Assembly: GCF_036226685.1 (NCBI RefSeq)
Contig: NZ_CP109009.1
Location: 5,421,501-5,485,500, forward strand
Direction: 5' to 3'
From: Streptomyces sp. NBC_00690
Lineage (GTDB): Bacteria > Actinomycetota > Actinomycetes > Streptomycetales > Streptomycetaceae
Length of the DNA: 64,000 nt
The position numbers and the translations under genes are program-made. This document shows positions 59,805 to 64,000 of this stretch, piece by piece. The notes below the pieces were generated by a model. That model ran no database searches. It was not told the DNA's origin and saw only the letters and a list, made by a program, of their open reading frames with translations. Each line of letters starts with the position of its first letter. The stretch's first letter is position 1.

Positions 59805-61076
59805 ATGGAGAAGCGTGTGATGACGGACAGCAGGCGGCGCAAGGGTCTTGTGGCCGTGTCAGCGGTGCTGAGCGGGGTGCTGGTGCTGTCCGCCTGCAGC
59901 AGCGACGGCGGGGACAAGGGCGGGGACAGCTCCGACGGCTCCAAGAAGTCCCAGGCACAGGTTGACGAGGCGGCGGCCAAGGAGACCTCCAAGGCGCGAA
60001 TAGCCATTCTCCCGAAGAACGGTGCGACCAACGCGAGCATCAACAACGCCGCCAAGGTCACCGTCGAGGAAGGCACGCTCACCGAGGTCACCATGACGTC
60101 CGAGGCCGGTCAGACGGTCAAGGGCACGCTCGCCGCCGACGGCAAGAGCTGGGCCCCGGACGGACAGCTTGAGAGGTCCACCAGCTACAAGATCGCTGTC
60201 ACCGCGAAGGACTCCGCCGGGCTCACCGCCCACGAGAACACCTCCTTCACCACTGTGTCCCCGAACAACAGCTTCATCGGCAACTTCACGCCGGAGGACG
60301 GTTCCACCGTCGGAGTCGGACACCCCGTCTCCATCAACTTCAACAAGCCGATCGTGAACCAGAAGGCCGTTCAGGAGGGGATCACCGTCTCCTCCAGCAG
60401 CGGACAGGAAGTCGTCGGCCACTGGTTCAACTCGCAGCGCATCGACTTCCGGCCGGACCAGTACTGGCAGGAGGACTCGACCGTCACCCTCAAGCTCGCC
60501 CTGGACGGCGTCGAGGGCGCACCCGGTGTCGTCGGCGTCCAGCAGAAGACGGTCACCTTCAAGATCGGCCGCAACCAGGTCTCCACCGTGGATGCCAAGT
60601 CCAAGATGATGACGGTGACCCAGGACGGCAAGACCATCCGCGAGATCCCGATCTCCGCGGGAGCGCCGACCACCCCCACGTACAACGGTCAGATGGTGAT
60701 CTCCGAGAAGTTCAAGGAGACCCGGATGAACGGCGCCACGGTCGGCTTCACCGATGACGACGGCAAGGGCGAGTACGACATCAAGGACGTTCCGCACGCC
60801 ATGCGGCTGTCCACGTCGGGCACCTTCATCCACGGCAACTACTGGGGCGACGACGGGATCTTCGGTCGCAACAACACCAGTCACGGCTGTGTCGGGCTCA
60901 ACGACGCCAAGGGTGCGAACGACTCCAAGCAGCCCGGCGCCTGGTTCTACGACAACTCGATCATCGGTGATGTCGTGATCGTCAAGAACTCGAAGGACAA
61001 GACGATCAAGCCGGACAACGGCCTGAACGGATGGAACATGAACTGGGCGGACTGGAAGGCGGGCTCCAAGGTCTGA
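59805..61076 (+). CDS. Lipoprotein L,D-transpeptidase (Ig-like domains + YkuD)
   Basis: A 423-residue lipoprotein from ATG 59805; ATG 59820 (418 aa), with GGAG 8 nt before it, is equally possible. The lipobox LSAC is followed by a Ser/Asp/Lys linker, two Ig-like (Big) domains about 70-240 (IAILPKNGATNASINNAAKVTVEEG...; FTPEDGSTVGVGHPVSINFNKPI) and a YkuD catalytic domain with HGNYW and SHGCVGLND at about 340-375. Length and order match the LdtMt2/LppS-type enzymes that form 3-3 crosslinks in peptidoglycan. A SigE-type promoter precedes it, fitting cell-wall stress control. Confidence 0.93.
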   Translation: MEKRVMTDSRRRKGLVAVSAVLSGVLVLSACSSDGGDKGGDSSDGSKKSQAQVDEAAAKETSKARIAILPKNGATNASINNAAKVTVEEGTLTEVTMTSEAGQTVKGTLAADGKSWAPDGQLERSTSYKIAVTAKDSAGLTAHENTSFTTVSPNNSFIGNFTPEDGSTVGVGHPVSINFNKPIVNQKAVQEGITVSSSSGQEVVGHWFNSQRIDFRPDQYWQEDSTVTLKLALDGVEGAPGVVGVQQKTVTFKIGRNQVSTVDAKSKMMTVTQDGKTIREIPISAGAPTTPTYNGQMVISEKFKETRMNGATVGFTDDDGKGEYDIKDVPHAMRLSTSGTFIHGNYWGDDGIFGRNNTSHGCVGLNDAKGANDSKQPGAWFYDNSIIGDVVIVKNSKDKTIKPDNGLNGWNMNWADWKAGSKV

Positions 61077-61130
61077 CCAACCGCCTGACCAACCGCCAGG
61101 GGCCGGCCGATGAGCCCCACAGGACGGTAC

Positions 61131-61171
61131 GAGCGGCGGCGACACCCCACCCGGGGTTGTCGCCGCCGCTC
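61131..61171. terminator. Bidirectional hairpin terminator
   Basis: Arms 61131-61148 and 61153-61171 pair over 18 bp with one bulged A; between convergent stops. Confidence 0.8.
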
Positions 61172-61214
61172 ATTGCTGATCCGCCCCCAGTGATCCGCTC
61201 TCAGCGACCCACTC

Positions 61215-62846
61215 TCAGCACTCCGACTGGCGCGTCAACCCGTAGCGAGAGCCCATCCGGTACTCCCCGCCGCGTTCCACCGTCAGCCGTGTCCACTCGC
61301 CCTCCGGACGCAGACACGCCCCATCGGCCCGCAGCCAGGGCGAGTACGCGACCCGTACCGTCACCGACCCCGCCGACGGCATCCGCACCACGAGCTCGGC
61401 CGCATCACTGCGTACAGCCGTACCGGGCGACGAGACCAGCGGTACGGCGTCCCGCACCTGGTAGACCGTCCAGTCGTTGTCGCCCCAGGCCCGTTCCAGC
61501 CACGCAGGCGCACTGCTGACGACCTCGGCCTCGCCCTCGGCCGGTCCGTCGATCTGACCGTGCGGCACCACCACCAGGCCGACCCCTCGCTGGTCCAACC
61601 ACTGACGGTAGGTCGATGTGCTCAGCGAACCGTCGTAGAAGAGCCGTCCGCGCTCCACGTCGAGTTGACGATTCCACCCCCGCGCCATGTTCACGTGCTC
61701 GGCGAGGACGTCGGCCTCCCGGTGGTTGCGCGCCGGGACGACCTCCACCCGGGTCCGATCGGCGCCCAGTCGGGTCAAGGCGCCGACGACGCCCTCCGTG
61801 TTCTTGGCCCAGGACGGCACATCCACCGAGACGACCAGGTCGTCCTTCGTCTTCTCCAGCACCCAGAACGTGTTGACGGCGAGTACGACGACGAGCGCCG
61901 CGCGGAGCGCACCCGTGAGCCCACCGCCGGCCGAACGCAGAAGGCGGCCGAAACCACCGTGCGCCAGCACAGCGGCCAGCAGCACGGGCGGTCCGGCGAG
62001 ACCGGCCAACCGCTCCACGTTGGTCCCGATCGGCGACGGTATGAAGAACGTCAGCACCACGCCGAGGGCGTAGATGCCCGCCCCGTACCGCACGATGCGC
62101 CACTCGTCCGGCGCGGTGAGGACCACGATCGCGCAGACCAGGAGCGGCAGCCACAACTTTCCCGAAGGCATCGGCATCTCCCCCGCGAAGGGGAAGAGCA
62201 GGGTGACGGCGCCCACCACCACGGTCGGTGGCACCAGGAGGGCGGCAGCCCGCCGCCAGTGCCGCTCCAGCGCCAGGGCCGCGCCCACCACCAGGAGGAA
62301 CAGCCCGGCGACCGGGCTCGCCATGGTCGCGAGCGCGGCGAACAGCGCGGCGAGCAGCGTGCGTCGCATCCACACCAGCGCGAGCATCCCGATCGCCAGC
62401 CCCAGGGCGAACGTCGTGCGCCCGGAGGCCACGTTGCACCAGATCGCCACCGCGCCGAGCAGCGCCGGCCACAGGGGCGCTTGCACCTTCGCTTGCTGGA
62501 GGAGACGGGCCAACGCCCAGGTACCGACGAGCCCCGAACCGACGGACACCGCCGGGACACCGAAGGCCGCCATCAACGGAGGCGCGAGGAGGCTGTAGTT
62601 CGCGGTGTGCATCCCCCCGTACCAGGACAGGTTGTACGCGGACCAGGGGTGGCGCTCCACAAAGCCCGTCCAGGCGAACTGAGCCGCCAGATCCCCGCCG
62701 CCGGTGGCCAGCCATAGTGCCCAGACCACATAGAACGGCAGGATCACCCCCGTCACCAGGAGCGGGACGCGCCACTCGGGTGGTGCGTCCCGCTCGACGG
62801 TGGTCGCTGCCGGTCTGATCGCTGTTGCCTGTTCACTGAACCCCAC
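61215..62846 (-). CDS. Large polytopic membrane protein with C-terminal soluble domain
   Basis: A 543-residue protein from GTG 62846; TAGGGT ends 7 nt upstream (leaderless). About 10-11 membrane segments in the first ~350 residues, then a ~190-residue extracytoplasmic domain (VSVDVPSWAKNTEGVVGALTRLGADRTRVEVVPARNHREADVLAEHVNMARGWNRQLDVER). Loops such as FVERHPWSAYNLSWYGGMHTANYSLLAPPL resemble GT-C type membrane transferases, but the DxD/ExD is not evident. Function not assigned. Confidence 0.7.
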   Translation of the reverse strand: MGFSEQATAIRPAATTVERDAPPEWRVPLLVTGVILPFYVVWALWLATGGGDLAAQFAWTGFVERHPWSAYNLSWYGGMHTANYSLLAPPLMAAFGVPAVSVGSGLVGTWALARLLQQAKVQAPLWPALLGAVAIWCNVASGRTTFALGLAIGMLALVWMRRTLLAALFAALATMASPVAGLFLLVVGAALALERHWRRAAALLVPPTVVVGAVTLLFPFAGEMPMPSGKLWLPLLVCAIVVLTAPDEWRIVRYGAGIYALGVVLTFFIPSPIGTNVERLAGLAGPPVLLAAVLAHGGFGRLLRSAGGGLTGALRAALVVVLAVNTFWVLEKTKDDLVVSVDVPSWAKNTEGVVGALTRLGADRTRVEVVPARNHREADVLAEHVNMARGWNRQLDVERGRLFYDGSLSTSTYRQWLDQRGVGLVVVPHGQIDGPAEGEAEVVSSAPAWLERAWGDNDWTVYQVRDAVPLVSSPGTAVRSDAAELVVRMPSAGSVTVRVAYSPWLRADGACLRPEGEWTRLTVERGGEYRMGSRYGLTRQSEC

Positions 62847-63043
62847 GCCACAAACCCTACTGTCGGGTGAATGCCGGTTCGGCGGCCGTCGACCTCCGCA
62901 CATCGAAGCGAGGAGCTCATGCGCCACATCGTGCTCCATCGCCCCACCGAGACATCGAGCCATGGCAGCGGCGATCCGGGGACGACGGACCGTCACCCGC
63001 AGCCCTCGTTCGACCCGGGCACGGGGGCGACGGCCGTCCGCCG

Positions 63044-64000
63044 CTAGATCGAGGCGTACGTCGTCCGGTCCGACACGCTGGCGCCCGCCCTCAGCTCCAG
63101 ACGCTCCCCCTCGAACCCCCTTCGGAACCTGCGGTCGTGCGAGACCACCACCACCGCACCGGCGTAGTCGGCCAACGACGCCTCAAGCTCCTCCACCAGA
63201 CTCAGCGCCATGTGGTTCGTCGGCTCGTCGAGTACGAGGAGGTCCACCGGTGCGGCCAGCAGCCGGGCCAACTCCAGCCGCCGCTGCTGACCGACGGAGA
63301 GCGCGGCCACCGGGACGGTGAAGTCCGCCTCGTGGAAGAGGCCGACGTCCAGCAGTTCGTCCGCGTACTCCTCGGGCAGCCCGGGTCGGCCGGCCGCATA
63401 GGCGGTCAGCAACGGAAGTCGGGACGGCTGTGCGGGCAACTCCTGGCGGAGGTAGCCCACCGCGGCCCCCGTTCGATGCGTCACCGTCCCGGAATCGGGG
63501 CGCAGTTCTCCCGCGAGCACACCCAGCAGGGTCGTCTTCCCCGCGCCGTTGGGGCCGGTGACCAGCAATCGGCTTCCGGACTCCACCCGCAGCCCGGCAA
63601 GGCGCAGCCGTCGACCGACGCTCACGTCCGTCAGTTCGACCAGCAGCCCGGCACCGGCCGACGAGGTGGGCCGGGCCCGAAAGCGCAAGGGTTCAGGCGG
63701 CGCCTGCACCGGCTCCCTCCGCAGCCGCTCCAGATGCTGACGCGCCGCCCTGACCTGCCCGGAGAGTTTGTCCTCATGGGATCGGCGGTGCTTGCCGAAA
63801 CCCTCCCGCGGGTCCTTGCCGCTCGAAGCGAGCCGCTGTCCCGCGGCAGCGACCAACTCCTGTGTGCGCGCCACGTCCTCCAACCACTCCTGGTGGCGCT
63901 GCTCCCAGCGCCGGCGCGTGGCCGCCTTGGCGGTGCGGTAGCCCTGCCAGCCGTCCCCGTACCGGGACACGGCACGGGTGTCCCGGTCGACTTCCAGGAT
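63044..64000 (-). CDS. ABC-F ATPase, 5' end beyond the window
   Basis: The frame is open from base 64000 to the stop at 63044, giving 318 residues of the C-terminal part. It begins with a long charged linker (RRRWEQRHQEWLEDVARTQELVAAAGQRLASSGKDPREGFGKHRRSHEDKLSG), the interdomain P-site tRNA interaction motif of ABC-F proteins, then the second ABC domain: Walker A GPNGAGKTT, signature LSVGQQRRLELA, Walker B LLVLDEPTNHM, and SHDRRF (switch His). No membrane segments. Members act on ribosomes and often give antibiotic resistance; the drug class cannot be told. Confidence 0.9.
   Translation of the reverse strand: MLEVDRDTRAVSRYGDGWQGYRTAKAATRRRWEQRHQEWLEDVARTQELVAAAGQRLASSGKDPREGFGKHRRSHEDKLSGQVRAARQHLERLRREPVQAPPEPLRFRARPTSSAGAGLLVELTDVSVGRRLRLAGLRVESGSRLLVTGPNGAGKTTLLGVLAGELRPDSGTVTHRTGAAVGYLRQELPAQPSRLPLLTAYAAGRPGLPEEYADELLDVGLFHEADFTVPVAALSVGQQRRLELARLLAAPVDLLVLDEPTNHMALSLVEELEASLADYAGAVVVVSHDRRFRRGFEGERLELRAGASVSDRTTYASI

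Overview
This window is a stretch of Streptomyces-type actinobacterial chromosome. GC content is very high throughout with strong G/C third-position bias, and many genes start with GTG or TTG. Many genes appear leaderless: a TAnnnT-like -10 sits 6-7 nt before the start codon. The core gene order (nucleoside salvage, afsQ1/afsQ2/sigQ, purine nucleoside phosphorylase with a phospho-sugar mutase, lpdA, a DeoR regulator, accA2, maf, pccB, birA, cya, a GGDEF gene, hutH) recalls the conserved S. coelicolor SCO4880s-SCO4930s region. It is also related to the M. tuberculosis deoD/pmmB/add/deoA/cdd/lpdA/acc neighbourhood. That comparison is from memory, not from a search.

Layout. 0-2.7 kb: a dormancy-like stress cluster (nitroreductase cut by the window edge, tandem universal stress protein, CBS-BON protein) with a DevR/OsdR-like box upstream. 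3.1-12.1 kb: an M20 amidohydrolase, then nucleoside uptake (BMP lipoprotein, double-ABC ATPase, two permeases) and salvage (cdd, deoA). 12-16.9 kb: STAS protein, ECF sigma factor with a SnoaL-like tail, L,D-transpeptidase, and a divergent MFS/LysR pair. 17-19.1 kb: a serine-less alpha/beta hydrolase fold and adenosine deaminase. 19.2-25.7 kb: small envelope proteins, the lipoprotein-afsQ2-afsQ1 operon divergent from sigQ, and a uridine-kinase-like gene. 25.8-31.4 kb: a secreted protein, the deoC-aldehyde dehydrogenase-truncated aldehyde dehydrogenase operon, and an FG-GAP repeat protein. 31.47-35.49 kb: a decayed Tn3-family transposon. 35.6-46.5 kb: PH-domain protein, membrane glycosyltransferase, phospho-sugar mutase, purine nucleoside phosphorylase, lpdA, DeoR and TetR regulators. 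46.6-53.4 kb: acyl-CoA carboxylase genes (biotinylated alpha, beta, epsilon) with birA, maf and a 42-residue membrane protein. 53.5-64 kb: adenylate cyclase, enoyl-CoA hydratase, a GGDEF protein, hutH, a LAXTG surface protein, a lipoprotein L,D-transpeptidase, a polytopic membrane protein and a partial ABC-F ATPase.

The most striking result is a palindrome, CTACGCGCGTAG, found once each in front of six transcription units: the BMP lipoprotein, the nucleoside ABC operon, deoA, add, deoC-aldehyde dehydrogenases and purine nucleoside phosphorylase. Four copies are exact and complete as the 12-mer with its own promoter (ABC operon, add, deoC, PNP), one has a single substitution (deoA) and one has two changes at an end (BMP). 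Together these units encode nucleoside import, deamination, phosphorolysis and deoxyribose-phosphate breakdown. The copies are scattered over 36 kb but look like one regulon. The regulator is not identified; the DeoR-family gene in the window is a candidate but lacks the site itself.

The second notable element is the 4-kb island. It is bounded by ~48-bp inverted repeats and a candidate 5-bp target duplication (CGTAT). It contains remnants of a Tn3 transposase and a tyrosine recombinase, and intact cargo: an AlkZ-like protein with the Q37-x-Q39 motif of crosslink-repair glycosylases, an alpha/beta hydrolase and a divergent WYL regulator.
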